Notes: a model not told the origin generated them from the sequence alone. DNA of 64,000 bases from Pectobacterium aroidearum (GCF_041228105.1 NZ_CP166097.1:124001-188000), one strand, 5' to 3'; numbered from the stretch's first letter, positions 50,402 to 60,763 are shown. Program-made: numbers and translations.

Positions 50402-51250
50402 ATGACGGAATTACTCTATGCGGGAGCGGTGTCAGGATCCCGGTCTTATTCACCGGAGCCGACTCCGCACGCCAGCCGGGTGAACGGCGTCGTGCAGTCG
50501 CGCGTGCCGGCGTTGAATACGACGGTTTCGTCCCGACCGGAGCGTTGGCTGGCGGCGATCGCAACGTTGCTATTGCACGCGGCAGTATTGGCGTTATTCA
50601 GCAGCGCGTCGACACCGCCTGTTACGGTACCAGCCCGGCCACAGCCTATCAGCATCGAACTGGTTGCGGCGGTTGCCGAGCCGGTACTGCAAGCCGAGCC
50701 GGCTGAACCTGAAGTCGTAGCCCCTCCGCCGGAACTCACTCCGCCCGTCGTCGACAAGCCAGTGGATGACAACGCGCTATTGCCGCCGGAACCTGAGAGA
50801 AAAGCGCCCGAGAAAAAGCCGGAACCCGCGCCGAAAAAGGTCGCGGTGAAAAAGAACCCGCCCGCGCCGACGCCAAAACCTCAGGCTGAAACGGTATCGG
50901 CAAGTGCCCCGGTCACGCCAGCTCCGGTGGCGCAACAGGCGGTCGCGCCACCCGTAGACGCGCCGTTAACGCCGCCGTTGGCGAATGCGGACTACCTGCA
51001 TAATCCGGCACCGTCTTATCCCGACGTGGCGATTAGCCGTGGTTATGAAGGCACCGTACTTCTGAATGTGCAGGTACGTGCCGACGGCAAAGTGCAAACC
51101 ATTCGGATTCATCAATCAAGCGGCTATCCCTCGTTGGACGAGGCAGCCAGAGACACGGTGCTGCGCTGGTCTTTCGTTCCGGCGCGCCGCGGCAACCAGC
51201 CGGTGAGCGGCTGGGTGGTTGTTCCCGTCGATTTTTCGCTGAACTCATGA
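50402..51250 (+). CDS. TonB-family energy transducer
   Basis: 282 residues. A long 47-residue N-terminal extension precedes one TM (WLAAIATLLLHAAVLALF, near 49-66) with the conserved intramembrane His. A Pro/Glu/Lys-rich periplasmic spacer follows (near 80-185: PEPERKAPEKKPEPAPKK). The C-terminal TonB fold is YPDVAISRGYEGTVLLNVQV near 205 and the end is VVPVDFSLN. It opens the tonB-exbB-exbD operon facing a TonB-dependent receptor gene, so it is probably the receptor's dedicated TonB rather than the housekeeping one. Confidence 0.9.
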   Translation: MTELLYAGAVSGSRSYSPEPTPHASRVNGVVQSRVPALNTTVSSRPERWLAAIATLLLHAAVLALFSSASTPPVTVPARPQPISIELVAAVAEPVLQAEPAEPEVVAPPPELTPPVVDKPVDDNALLPPEPERKAPEKKPEPAPKKVAVKKNPPAPTPKPQAETVSASAPVTPAPVAQQAVAPPVDAPLTPPLANADYLHNPAPSYPDVAISRGYEGTVLLNVQVRADGKVQTIRIHQSSGYPSLDEAARDTVLRWSFVPARRGNQPVSGWVVVPVDFSLNS

Positions 51251-51261
51251 GGTAATTGGTT

Positions 51262-51978
51262 ATGACGCTTGGACACATTGAACTCTTTTCTGCGGAAGGC
51301 GCAGTGATTCTATTGTTACTGCTGTTTTCCCTCGTCACCTGGGGGCTGGGGCTGCTGAAATTCGTCCAATACGGGCGGGCGCAGCGGCGCGATCGGCGTT
51401 TTCGCGCGGCGTTCTGGCAGCAGGATGACGTTAGCCAGACGCCGGAAACCAGCGCCAAACAGCCCGGTTCACTCGCTAATCTGGCGCTGGCCGCCGTCAA
51501 AGCGCCAGAGCAGATGAGTGGGCAGCTTGCGCTGAATATTCATCTGCCCGATCGGGTTGAGCGCGCGCTGCAACAACAGATTCAGCGTGAGCGACGTACG
51601 TTGGAAAGCGGGCTGGCGGTGCTGGCCAGTATCGGCAGTACGTCGCCGTTTATCGGCCTGTTTGGCACCGTTTGGGGCATTATGGCGGCATTACAGGAGA
51701 TCGGGCTTTCTGGTTCTGCCAGTCTCGATACTGTTGCGGGGCCGATTGGCAACGCGCTGATTGCGACCGGAATCGGGATTGCCGTCGCGGTGCCTGCGGT
51801 GCTGATCTACAACTACTTTTTACGTCGCCTCAAGCTGGCCGTCGCGGACATGGATGACTTTGCCCATGATGTCTACAGCGTGATGCAGGCTCACGATTTT
51901 CATGTCAGCACGGTTCACGCCAGCGCGGAGCCATCGTCTGCCGCCTTCTCCGTGAAGAACCTGAGAGAGGTGGTCTGA
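51262..51978 (+). CDS. exbB: ExbB/TolQ/MotA-family proton channel
   Basis: 238 residues with three TM segments: AVILLLLLFSLVTWGLGLL near 12-30, SIGSTSPFIGLFGTVWGIMA near 130-150 and IATGIGIAVAVPAVLIYNYF near 170-190. The Thr and Pro residues of the proton path are present. GAGG lies 9 nt before the ATG; a TTG two codons up is less likely. ExbB and ExbD use the proton motive force to drive TonB. Adjacent to both partners. Confidence 0.92.
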   Translation: MTLGHIELFSAEGAVILLLLLFSLVTWGLGLLKFVQYGRAQRRDRRFRAAFWQQDDVSQTPETSAKQPGSLANLALAAVKAPEQMSGQLALNIHLPDRVERALQQQIQRERRTLESGLAVLASIGSTSPFIGLFGTVWGIMAALQEIGLSGSASLDTVAGPIGNALIATGIGIAVAVPAVLIYNYFLRRLKLAVADMDDFAHDVYSVMQAHDFHVSTVHASAEPSSAAFSVKNLREVV

Positions 51979-51979
51979 T

Positions 51980-52381
51980 ATGGCGTTTACCTCGCGTAAT
52001 GATGAAGACGTCATGAGTGAAATGAATATCACACCCCTTGTGGACGTCATGCTGGTGCTGCTGGTGGTGTTTATTGTGACCGCGCCGATGTTGACCAATG
52101 CCATTCCGATTCAGCTCCCGAAAACGTCGGCGGTGGCACCGGCTGACCGCGCCGATCCGGTAGTGATTAGTATTGATAGCGAGCAGCGCGTGTTCATCAA
52201 TAAAGAGAATCTGGCGCGCGAACAGCTGGTGCCGCGCCTGCAACAGGCTAAAGCGGGTAATGCGGATCTGGTGGTGCAGGTGCAGGCGGATAAAGACGCG
52301 AATTACGGCGCTGTCGCCGCGCTGCTGGCCGATGTCGAGCAGGCGGGGATTACTCGTCTTTCCCTGCTGACGCAAAAATAA
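51980..52381 (+). CDS. exbD: ExbD/TolR-family protein
   Basis: 133 residues. One TM (TPLVDVMLVLLVVFIVTAPM) near 18-38 carries the essential Asp of the ExbD proton path, and the periplasmic domain ends AGITRLSLLTQK. The start follows the exbB stop by one base. It partners ExbB in energising the TonB protein encoded two genes upstream. Confidence 0.93.
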   Translation: MAFTSRNDEDVMSEMNITPLVDVMLVLLVVFIVTAPMLTNAIPIQLPKTSAVAPADRADPVVISIDSEQRVFINKENLAREQLVPRLQQAKAGNADLVVQVQADKDANYGAVAALLADVEQAGITRLSLLTQK

Positions 52382-52402
52382 CGCCGCTGGATACCGACGA
52401 TC

Positions 52403-54001
52403 ATGATGCCCAAATATCCGCTGCGGATACGCTCCGCCCCTGATGCCTCGCTGACCGCCGCCGCACTGTCGGCGGGATATTCTGCGTTAGTCGTGTCTCT
52501 GGTTGTGCCGCTGCTGGTGCTTGCAAGCTGGTGGCTTGCCAGTCGTCACGGATGGATGTCTGAACAAATCCTGCCTTCACCACTGGCGGTCATCGATAGC
52601 GCACGGGCTTTTATCCCCGAAGAGCTGGTTCATCAGTTGCCCATCAGCCTGCTGCGGCTGGCGATTGGCTTTAGCGGGGGGATCGCGCTGGGTCTGGTGC
52701 TCGGTAGTCTCTTCGGTCTGAATCGGCGGCTGAATGCGCTATTTATGCCGTTGTTCACCGTTATTGCGCAGATCCCGACGCTGGCCTGGATTCCACTCTT
52801 GATGTTGTCACTGGGCATCGGCGAGGCGCTGAAGCTGGTAGTGCTGGTGAAATCGGTAACGGTGCCGGTGACGCTCTACACGTGTGCCGGCATTCAACAG
52901 ACGCCGCAAAAGCTGCATGAAATGGCACGTAGCCTGCGTTTACCGCCTGCCGCTTTCCTGCGCTACCTGATTCTGCCTGCGATGCTGCCCTATGTGATGA
53001 CCGGCGTGCGGCTGGCGTTTTCTACCGGATGGGTCGCGTTGATTGCGGTTGAACTGCTGGCATCCAGCGAAGGGTTGGGCTATCTGCTGGTACAAAGCCG
53101 CCAGCTGTTCATGTTGGATTTAGTGTTCGTCTGCATTCTGATCATTGGAATCCTGGGATTTGCCGGAGAGCGTGTGCTGCTGAAGCTGGAGCGTCGCTGG
53201 ATTCACTGGCCTGCACCGGTGCTGGGTCGCGATAGCTTGGGTTATGCGCTGCCGAGTCTGTCGCTGACACCTTGGTTAGCGCCACTGGTACTGGTTGTGC
53301 TGTGGCAGGTTAGTAGCACCTACGAGTGGGTGAACGTGGCTTTCCTTCCTGCGCCGAGTCGCGTGATCGACGCGCTGGGGACGGGGCTGGTTCAGGGGGG
53401 ATTGCTCATTGATCTCCATGCCAGCCTGCTGCGGGCGCTACAGGGCTTTACGCTGGGGAGTGCGATCGGCGTGCTGGTTGGAGCGGTGCTCGGCGGCTGG
53501 CGTATTACCGACAGGCTGTTTAATCCGGCGCTGTCCGCGCTGCGTTGCGTAGCGCTATTCGCCTGGCTGCCGCTGATCACCGCCTGGTTTGGGTTAGGGG
53601 AAAGCGCCAAAATCGTGTTTATCGCCGTGGCGGCATTCTTTCCCGTGATGCTGGCAACCCGTCAGGGGATCGCTCAGCTTCCCCCTGCGCTGTTGGAAGT
53701 GGCGCAGGTGCTGCGTCTGACGCCAGTTCAGACGCTCCGCACGCTAATACTGCCCAGCGTGTTGCCGCCGCTGTTTTCCGGCCTGCGGCTGGCGTTGATG
53801 CACGCGTGGACAGGCGCGATTGGCGCAGAGTATTTCATGCCGTCGGGAGAAGGGCTGGGCGGTATGATGATTCGCGCACAGCAGTTGCTTGAATCCGACC
53901 GCATTATGGCGGGTGTGGTGCTGATTGCCGCCGTCGCCGCGCTCTTTTCCCGGCTGATTACCTTATCTGAGCGGCGGTTGACCCGCTGGCGCTTTGCGTG
54001 A
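52403..54001 (+). CDS. Fused double-domain ABC permease (NitT/TauT type)
   Basis: 532 residues, twice the normal length for SsuC/TauC permeases. Each half is a full BPD_transp_1 domain. Half 1 has IPTLAWIPLLMLSLGIGEALK near 130 and a coupling loop LHEMARSLRLPPAAFLRYLILPA near 170-192. Half 2 has LFAWLPLITAWFGLGESAK near 388 and LLEVAQVLRLTPVQTLRTLILPS near 427-449. One protein can thus supply both membrane subunits. The binding protein is in the opposite operon and the ATPase is next downstream. Confidence 0.9.
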   Translation: MMPKYPLRIRSAPDASLTAAALSAGYSALVVSLVVPLLVLASWWLASRHGWMSEQILPSPLAVIDSARAFIPEELVHQLPISLLRLAIGFSGGIALGLVLGSLFGLNRRLNALFMPLFTVIAQIPTLAWIPLLMLSLGIGEALKLVVLVKSVTVPVTLYTCAGIQQTPQKLHEMARSLRLPPAAFLRYLILPAMLPYVMTGVRLAFSTGWVALIAVELLASSEGLGYLLVQSRQLFMLDLVFVCILIIGILGFAGERVLLKLERRWIHWPAPVLGRDSLGYALPSLSLTPWLAPLVLVVLWQVSSTYEWVNVAFLPAPSRVIDALGTGLVQGGLLIDLHASLLRALQGFTLGSAIGVLVGAVLGGWRITDRLFNPALSALRCVALFAWLPLITAWFGLGESAKIVFIAVAAFFPVMLATRQGIAQLPPALLEVAQVLRLTPVQTLRTLILPSVLPPLFSGLRLALMHAWTGAIGAEYFMPSGEGLGGMMIRAQQLLESDRIMAGVVLIAAVAALFSRLITLSERRLTRWRFA

Positions 54002-54018
54002 CCGTTAACGGAGAAGCT

Positions 54019-54777
54019 ATGTCCCTGCATTTTCAGCACATTACTAAACACTTTATCGTCAACGGCACCCCGCTGACGGTGTTGCAGGATATCGATCTGT
54101 CGCTGCATGCGGGCGAACTGGTTGCCATCATCGGTGCCAGTGGCTGTGGTAAATCGACGCTGCTGCGTCTGGCGGCCGGGATTGATACCACGGAACGCGG
54201 ACGCATTCTGATTGGCGAGCGGCCTGTGCGCGGTATTCCCGACGATGTCAGTCTGGTGTTTCAGGAACCGCGCCTGTTTCCGTGGCTCACTGTAACGGAC
54301 AATATTCGCCTCGGTATGCTCAACCTCAATCTTTCTCCTGCTGAGGTAGAACGCCGTATTGCGCACTATCTCCAGATGATGGGGCTGGAAGGCTTTGCCG
54401 ATGCATGGCCGCATCAGCTATCCGGGGGAATGGCGCAGCGAGTGGCGATTGCCCGTGGGCTGGTGTCGACGCCTCGCATTCTTCTGCTGGATGAACCTTT
54501 TGGGGCACTGGATGCGCTGACTAAGCAGCAGTTGCAGGCGCGTTTGGCGGAGATACGCCAGCAAACGGATTTGACGATCCTGCTGGTGACACACGATGTG
54601 GAAGAAGCCGTCTTTCTGGCGGACAGAGTGGTGGTTATGTCGCCCCGACCCGGCCGGATTAGCAGGATTCTGCCGATAAATCTCACTTATCCTCGCGACC
54701 GAACCAGCACTGCATTGTTGGAGCAACGACAAGCGGTCAGCCAGGCTTTACAGCAGGCAGATACCGTTGAAGCCTGA
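54019..54777 (+). CDS. NitT/TauT-family ABC transporter ATPase (SsuB-like)
   Basis: 252 residues. Walker A is GASGCGKST near residue 38, the Q-loop VFQEPRLFPWLTV is typical of SsuB/TauB, the signature is LSGGMAQRVAIARGL, and Walker B is ILLLDEPFGALDA. GGAGA lies 5 nt before this ATG; a GTG seven codons up overlaps the permease stop and lacks a ribosome site. It should power the fused permease upstream. Confidence 0.92.
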   Translation: MSLHFQHITKHFIVNGTPLTVLQDIDLSLHAGELVAIIGASGCGKSTLLRLAAGIDTTERGRILIGERPVRGIPDDVSLVFQEPRLFPWLTVTDNIRLGMLNLNLSPAEVERRIAHYLQMMGLEGFADAWPHQLSGGMAQRVAIARGLVSTPRILLLDEPFGALDALTKQQLQARLAEIRQQTDLTILLVTHDVEEAVFLADRVVVMSPRPGRISRILPINLTYPRDRTSTALLEQRQAVSQALQQADTVEA

Positions 54778-54885
54778 TGCTGCTAATTACCGCTTTCTCT
54801 CCATCTTAATCACCGATAGAAACCTCCGTGAAAAAGGCGATTGAGATTGCTGACAAAATCCGTAGAGCGGGAGTAACGGATAGAT

Positions 54886-54952
54886 CGTAAAGACGCTGTA
54901 AATACTTCCCTGTACGCTCGGCTTGCGCCATCCCTGGCGCAAACGCTTTACT
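54886..54952. repeat. Palindromic intergenic repeat
   Basis: The inner hairpin is TTGCGCC-ATCCCT-GGCGCAA (54923-54942), flanked by the loosely inverted GTAAAGACGC and GCTTTACTC. I recall similar GTAAA/TTTAC-bounded sequences in soft-rot genomes, but that cannot be checked here. Confidence 0.5.
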
Positions 54953-55006
54953 CTTCTATTCCGTTATTCCCGTTTTCGTTCGGCAAATAAGTTTGTTGAC
55001 AGTCTG

Positions 55007-55035
55007 AACCGCCATGAAAAGGCGGTTTTTCTTTT
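55007..55035 (+). terminator. Rho-independent terminator
   Basis: AACCGCC-ATGAAAA-GGCGGTT with TTTCTTTTC after it. It lies 230 nt after the ATPase stop and probably ends the tonB-exbBD-ABC transcript. Confidence 0.85.
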
Positions 55036-55165
55036 CTGTCCGCCATGCGAGATCGTGCATTTTCAGCATAGTGAAGTGCTGTGATTAACTGGCATAATGC
55101 GCATGTCATTTTCGGTCAATACCTTAACAGGATATTCCTATTGGGTATGCGCAGGTGTGTTGGCC

Positions 55166-55361
<196 letters not shown>

Positions 55362-55482
55362 GACACTCGTTAAGGCCGCGCGGGTTCGCGCCGATGCATA
55401 ATCGTGACCGAGAGAAACACTTATTGCCGATACTTGCCGGTAAGAAAGGGCGGGTATATATCGTTATTATTGAGGTTTTCGC

Positions 55483-56367
55483 ATGAAAAAAGTTACCGTT
55501 GCCGCAACACAAATGGCGTGTTCCTGGGACCTGCCCAAGAATATCGAAAACGCCGAAAAACTGGTGCGACAAGCGCATGCAAAAGGCGCGCAGGTTATCC
55601 TGATTCAGGAGCTGTTTGCCGCACCGTATTTCTGTATCGATCAAAGCCCAGAGCATTATGCGCTGGCGCAGGAGCTGGAAACCAGCCCGCTGATTAAGCA
55701 TTTTTCCGCACTGGCGGCGGAGCTGAACGTGGTGCTGCCGTTGAGCTTCTTTGAGCGTGCCAATAACGCCTATTACAACTCGCTGGTGATGATTGACGCG
55801 GACGGTGCCGTGCTGGATGTTTACCGCAAAACACATATTCCGAATGGTCCGGCGTATCAGGAGAAGCAATTCTTCATTCCGGGCGATACCGGTTTTAAAG
55901 TCTGGCAGACGCGCTACGCAAAAATCGGCGTGGGCATTTGCTGGGATCAGTGGTTCCCGGAAACCGCACGCAGCCTGGCGTTGCAGGGCGCAGAGCTGAT
56001 TTTCTATCCGACCGCGATTGGTTCCGAACCTGCTTACCCGGATATCGACAGCCAGCCGCACTGGACTCGTGTTCAGCAAGGTCACGCTGCGGCGAATCTC
56101 GTGCCAGTAATCGCATCTAACCGTATCGGTACGGAAGCCAGTAAATACATCGACGGTCTGGAAATGACGTTCTACGGCTCGTCCTTCATTGCCGACCAAA
56201 CTGGTGCGTTGCTGGCACAGGCCAATAAGACGGATGAAGCGATTCTGGTACATGAATTTGATTTAGAGGCCATTGCTGCACAGCGTGCGTCATGGGGCCT
56301 GTTCCGCGACCGTCGTCCAGACATGTACGGCACAATCGCCACTTCTGACGGCAAGACCTGGAGATAA
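55483..56367 (+). CDS. aguB: N-carbamoylputrescine amidase
   Basis: Carbon-nitrogen hydrolase (nitrilase family) of 294 residues. The catalytic triad is E43 in IQELFAAPYF, K116 in YRKTHIPNG and C153 in GICWDQWFPE. It releases putrescine, CO2 and ammonia from N-carbamoylputrescine in the cytoplasm. aguA follows after 3 nt, so the pathway is complete. GAGG precedes the ATG. Confidence 0.96.
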   Translation: MKKVTVAATQMACSWDLPKNIENAEKLVRQAHAKGAQVILIQELFAAPYFCIDQSPEHYALAQELETSPLIKHFSALAAELNVVLPLSFFERANNAYYNSLVMIDADGAVLDVYRKTHIPNGPAYQEKQFFIPGDTGFKVWQTRYAKIGVGICWDQWFPETARSLALQGAELIFYPTAIGSEPAYPDIDSQPHWTRVQQGHAAANLVPVIASNRIGTEASKYIDGLEMTFYGSSFIADQTGALLAQANKTDEAILVHEFDLEAIAAQRASWGLFRDRRPDMYGTIATSDGKTWR

Positions 56368-56370
56368 GTC

Positions 56371-57474
56371 ATGTCACAGCCAGCAACTTCCTCTCACACG
56401 ACGCCGCATCAGGATGGTTTTGCGATGCCCGCCGAATGGGCGCCGCATGATGCCGTGTGGATGATTTGGCCGTATCGCACTGACAACTGGCGCGAACAAG
56501 GCATTCCGGCGCAAAAAACGTTCGCGCGCGTGGCAGAAGCTATCGCTCAGAATACGCCAGTTATCATGGGTGTGCCCGCACGTTACATGGCGAATGCGCA
56601 ACAAGTGATGCCAGTGAATGTCACGCTGGTGGAAATGGAAAGCGACGACGCTTGGATGCGTGACACCGGTCCAACCATCGTGCTGAATCAGGTGGGTGAA
56701 CGTCGGGGTATCGACTGGCAGTTCAACGCCTGGGGCGGCGAACTTGGCGGTCTGTATGAAGACTGGAGTCAGGATGAGAAAGTCGCGGCACAGGTGCTGG
56801 ACTATCATCAGGCTGCGCGTTACGCCGCGCCGCTGATTCTGGAAGGCGGCTCGATCCATGTCGATGGTGAAGGCACATTGCTGACCACAGCGGAATGCTT
56901 GCTCAATCCGAACCGTAACCCGCATCTGAGTAAGGCAGAAATCGAACAGCTGATGCGTGATTACCTCAGCATCTCGACGATTATCTGGCTGGAAGAGGGC
57001 GTGTACAACGACGAAACCGACGGGCATATCGATAACATGTGCTGCTTCGTACGCCCCGGTGAAGTGGCGCTGCACTGGACGGATGACGAAAACGATCCGC
57101 AGTATGCCCGCTCCGTTGCGGCCTATGAGGTGCTGTCGGCCGCGCGGGATGCACAAGGGCGTGAGCTGAAAATCTGGAAGTTGCCAGCCCCCGGACCGCT
57201 CTATGCGACCAAAGAGGAAGCGCAGGGCGTGGACAGCGGCGATGCGGTTGAACGCCTTGCCGGTTCTCGTCTGGCGGGTTCCTATGTGAATTTCCTGATC
57301 AGCAACCAGCAAATCATTTTCCCGCTGCTGGATGAAAAGACGGATGACGTTGCCCGCGACCTGCTGCAACAGATGTTCCCCGGCTACCTGATTAGCGGCG
57401 TGCCTGCGCGGGAAATCCTACTGGGCGGTGGAAATATTCACTGCATTACGCAGCAAATCCCTGCGGTGAAGTAA
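56371..57474 (+). CDS. aguA: Agmatine deiminase
   Basis: Peptidylarginine-deiminase-fold enzyme of 367 residues. It converts agmatine to N-carbamoylputrescine. [18 protein letters not shown] near 20-37, [13 protein letters not shown] near 90 and [13 protein letters not shown] near 217 are family marks. The catalytic cysteine is C358 in [12 protein letters not shown]. With aguB it makes putrescine from plant or bacterial agmatine. A strong bidirectional terminator follows. Confidence 0.97.
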   Translation: MSQPATSSHTTPHQDGFAMPAEWAPHDAVWMIWPYRTDNWREQGIPAQKTFARVAEAIAQNTPVIMGVPARYMANAQQVMPVNVTLVEMESDDAWMRDTGPTIVLNQVGERRGIDWQFNAWGGELGGLYEDWSQDEKVAAQVLDYHQAARYAAPLILEGGSIHVDGEGTLLTTAECLLNPNRNPHLSKAEIEQLMRDYLSISTIIWLEEGVYNDETDGHIDNMCCFVRPGEVALHWTDDENDPQYARSVAAYEVLSAARDAQGRELKIWKLPAPGPLYATKEEAQGVDSGDAVERLAGSRLAGSYVNFLISNQQIIFPLLDEKTDDVARDLLQQMFPGYLISGVPAREILLGGGNIHCITQQIPAVK

Positions 57475-57532
57475 CTGTTGAGCCGTTAACGGACGGCTTA
57501 GAAGAAGGGTGACGGATAGGGATATCCGTCAT

Positions 57533-57572
57533 AAAAAAAGCCGGTTGGCGCGAGAGCGTGAACCGGCTTTTT
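57533..57572. terminator. Bidirectional Rho-independent terminator
   Basis: AAAAAAAGCCGGTT and AACCGGCTTTTT pair around a 14-nt loop between the convergent aguA and tpiA. Confidence 0.88.
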
Positions 57573-57613
57573 GATCGGGCGAAGGTTTGTTCCGCCCGTT
57601 TTCTATGAAACGC

Positions 57614-58420
<807 letters not shown>

Positions 58421-58546
58421 TTAATAAATCAATGTATTAATGAACCGATGCATAAATTTTACTGCCGTCAGGCAATACGACCTGCCCACAGTATAGAGAC
58501 GAAATGTGACCGTGGCTCTGTTTTTCGTCATTAATTACCGTGTAGA

Positions 58547-59146
58547 TCACGGTTCAGATAGCGTTAGCTTAATCGGTTCAACAGCAAAAGTTAGCCCTTT
58601 TTCGCCATCATCTGCAACAACATAACGCAGGGCGCCTTCCGTTTGCGGATAAAAGCGCTGTCCTTTGCCTTTTTCCAGCAGTTCGGTGACTTTTTTCATG
58701 CTTTGTTCTTCCGTCAGCGACGGCGCGAACGTTCGTGCCAGCGCCGCCATATAGTCTATGGCCTGCTTACGACGCGCTGCGGTCTCTTGATCGCTCTGTG
58801 GCTGCGGTAGCCAGGTAATTTGCAGCGTTTTGATTTTCCCCGTGCCTTTTTCTAACGCGGTTGAGGCATAGAGGTGGTCGTTGATGCGACTGGCAGCGCG
58901 AGTCAGCATGCTGGTGATATTACCGGTGTCGACAACTCGAAATTCACCAATCGGCAGCGTCGGGTTGCTCAGGTTGTAGCGGGAGCGGAACTGCGTGATG
59001 GTTTGATCGAAGGTTGGGGCTCCGGCCAGCAGGTACGGCGCATTGGCTGAGGGTTTGGGCGGGAACGTCGGATCGGCTGCTGCGTGAGTCTGGTACAGCA
59101 CCAGCGATGATAAAACCAAAAGTGAAGCGATGCGTTTTCGTGTCAT
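58547..59146 (-). CDS. yiiQ: DUF1454-family exported protein YiiQ
   Basis: 199 residues. The signal peptide MTRKRIASLLVLSSLVLYQT ends near HAAADP. The mature part (TFDQTITQFRSRYNLSNPTLPIGEFRVV) follows the DUF1454 pattern. No catalytic motif is visible and its function is unknown. It has the same place upstream of tpiA as yiiQ in E. coli. Confidence 0.85.
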   Translation of the reverse strand: MTRKRIASLLVLSSLVLYQTHAAADPTFPPKPSANAPYLLAGAPTFDQTITQFRSRYNLSNPTLPIGEFRVVDTGNITSMLTRAASRINDHLYASTALEKGTGKIKTLQITWLPQPQSDQETAARRKQAIDYMAALARTFAPSLTEEQSMKKVTELLEKGKGQRFYPQTEGALRYVVADDGEKGLTFAVEPIKLTLSEP

Positions 59147-59343
59147 AGGGATTCGGGTCAGCCACTTCAGAAGATGTCCAGGCCAATAACGGCGGAATAC
59201 GTTTGATTAAAGCGGCATTGGTACGTCGTTGTCAAAAATCGCGTAAAGATTACAGGCAAATACTTGGGTTGAGGTAAAATCAGCCACACTAAAATACCGA
59301 TTCATTCGGCCAGACAGGCTGACAATTCAGGGCGTTATCGTTA

Positions 59344-59766
59344 ATGACATTACAGCAATGGTGCTTCTCGTTTAAAGGCCGAATCGGCCGTCGTGATTTC
59401 TGGCTCTGGATGGCCATTTGGGTCGCACTGATGGCGGTACTGTTTACGCTATCCGGCCAAAACTGGCTGGATACGCAATCAACGGCGTTTGGTTTGGTGG
59501 TATTGCTGTGGCCAACGGCGGCGATAATGGTGAAACGACTGCACGACCGTAATAAAAGCGGCTGGTGGGCGCTGCTGTTAGTGGTGGCGTGGATGCTGGC
59601 TTCGGGGAACTGGATGATGTTTTCCACTATCTGGCAGTGGGGTATTGCCCGCTTCTTGCCGATCCTGATTGTCGTGATGACGTTGCTCGATTGCGGCGTT
59701 TTCCTGGGGACAAAAGGGGAAAACCGGTTTGGAGCAGAGGCGGAGCCGTTTCGCTTCCGCCGCTAA
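59344..59766 (+). CDS. yiiR: DUF805 inner-membrane protein YiiR
   Basis: 140 residues, about four TM segments. The N-terminus MTLQQWCFSFKGRIGRRDFW, WPTAAIMVKRLHDRNKSGWW near 58-77 and the acidic-basic tail fit DUF805. E. coli yiiR lies at the same place between yiiQ and fpr. Function unknown. Confidence 0.88.
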   Translation: MTLQQWCFSFKGRIGRRDFWLWMAIWVALMAVLFTLSGQNWLDTQSTAFGLVVLLWPTAAIMVKRLHDRNKSGWWALLLVVAWMLASGNWMMFSTIWQWGIARFLPILIVVMTLLDCGVFLGTKGENRFGAEAEPFRFRR

Positions 59767-59783
59767 TTAAAACAACCGACGGT

Positions 59784-60530
59784 TTACCAATAGTTTTCGG
59801 CAGTCATATGACCGGGTCTGCGGCGCAGGTGCTTGGTCATTTGCCGCTCTTCTTTCAGCAACAGTTGGGTATCGCGCACCATCTGTGGGTTACCGCACAG
59901 CATAACGTGGCTGGTTTCAGCATTCATCGGCAAGCCCACGGCGGCTTCCAATGTACCGTTGCTGATAAGCTGGGGAACGCGGCCTGTCAGCGAGCCCGTT
60001 TCCTCTTCCCGGCTGACGACCGTTTGAATACGCAGCTTCCCGTGGTAACGCTGCTGTAATTGCTGCATCAACGGCAGATAGCTCAGATCGCGTGAGAATC
60101 GGGCGGCGTGAACCAGCACGATGTTCTTAAAGCGCTCCAGATCCTTACCTTCCTGAAGGATCGACAGGTAAGGGCCAATACCCGTCCCTGTTGCCAGCAT
60201 CCACAGCGTCTCGCAGTCAGGAACCTCTTCCAACACGAAAAATCCAGCGGGTTCTTTGACGACCATCACTTCGGAGCCAGGCTGAAGCGCATGAAGATGA
60301 GGACTAAGCTTGCCTTCTGGCACGGTTACCAAATAGAACTCAAGTGTAGGATCGCTAGGCGCATTCACGTAGGAATACGCGCGCTGCACTTTCTCACCCT
60401 CAATCTCCAGCGCCAGTTTGCCATACTGCCCGGCAGTGAATGAATCGGTGGGCGCGTGAACCCGAATGCTAAACAGACTCTCTGTCCAGTTTTCCACCTG
60501 AACCACTTTGCCTGTCACCCATTCAGCCAT
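59784..60530 (-). CDS. fpr: Ferredoxin/flavodoxin-NADP+ reductase
   Basis: FAD enzyme of 248 residues, the E. coli Fpr length. The FAD motif is RAYSYVNAPSDP near residue 50, the NADP motif is TGTGIGPYLSIL near 115, and the C-terminus ENYW has the terminal aromatic that stacks on FAD. It passes electrons from NADPH to flavodoxin or ferredoxin. An ERIC element begins 18 nt before the start codon and so lies inside or against its leader. Confidence 0.96.
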   Translation of the reverse strand: MAEWVTGKVVQVENWTESLFSIRVHAPTDSFTAGQYGKLALEIEGEKVQRAYSYVNAPSDPTLEFYLVTVPEGKLSPHLHALQPGSEVMVVKEPAGFFVLEEVPDCETLWMLATGTGIGPYLSILQEGKDLERFKNIVLVHAARFSRDLSYLPLMQQLQQRYHGKLRIQTVVSREEETGSLTGRVPQLISNGTLEAAVGLPMNAETSHVMLCGNPQMVRDTQLLLKEERQMTKHLRRRPGHMTAENYW

Positions 60531-60547
60531 ATTTTTTTGCTCCTGTT

Positions 60548-60673
60548 GTACCCGTCATACTTCAAGCTGCATGTGTGTTGGCTTCTCTTACTCGCCCCAG
60601 TCACTTACTTGAGTAAGCTCCTGGGGACTCGCGCGGTTGCCGCCTTCCTGCAACTCGAATTATCTAGGGTATT
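60548..60673. repeat. ERIC element D abutting the fpr leader
   Basis: TACCCGTCATACTTCAAG to CTCGAATTATCTAGGGTAT, with the core GAGTAAGCTCCTGGGGACT. About 126 bp and uninterrupted. Confidence 0.9.
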
Positions 60674-60763
60674 GACGCCACTATTTGTGCATTTAAGTCG
60701 TGCGTTTAAGATACGCTATTTATTAACAACTGTGAAACAATCAGTCAGCCGGGCAATCGCCTG

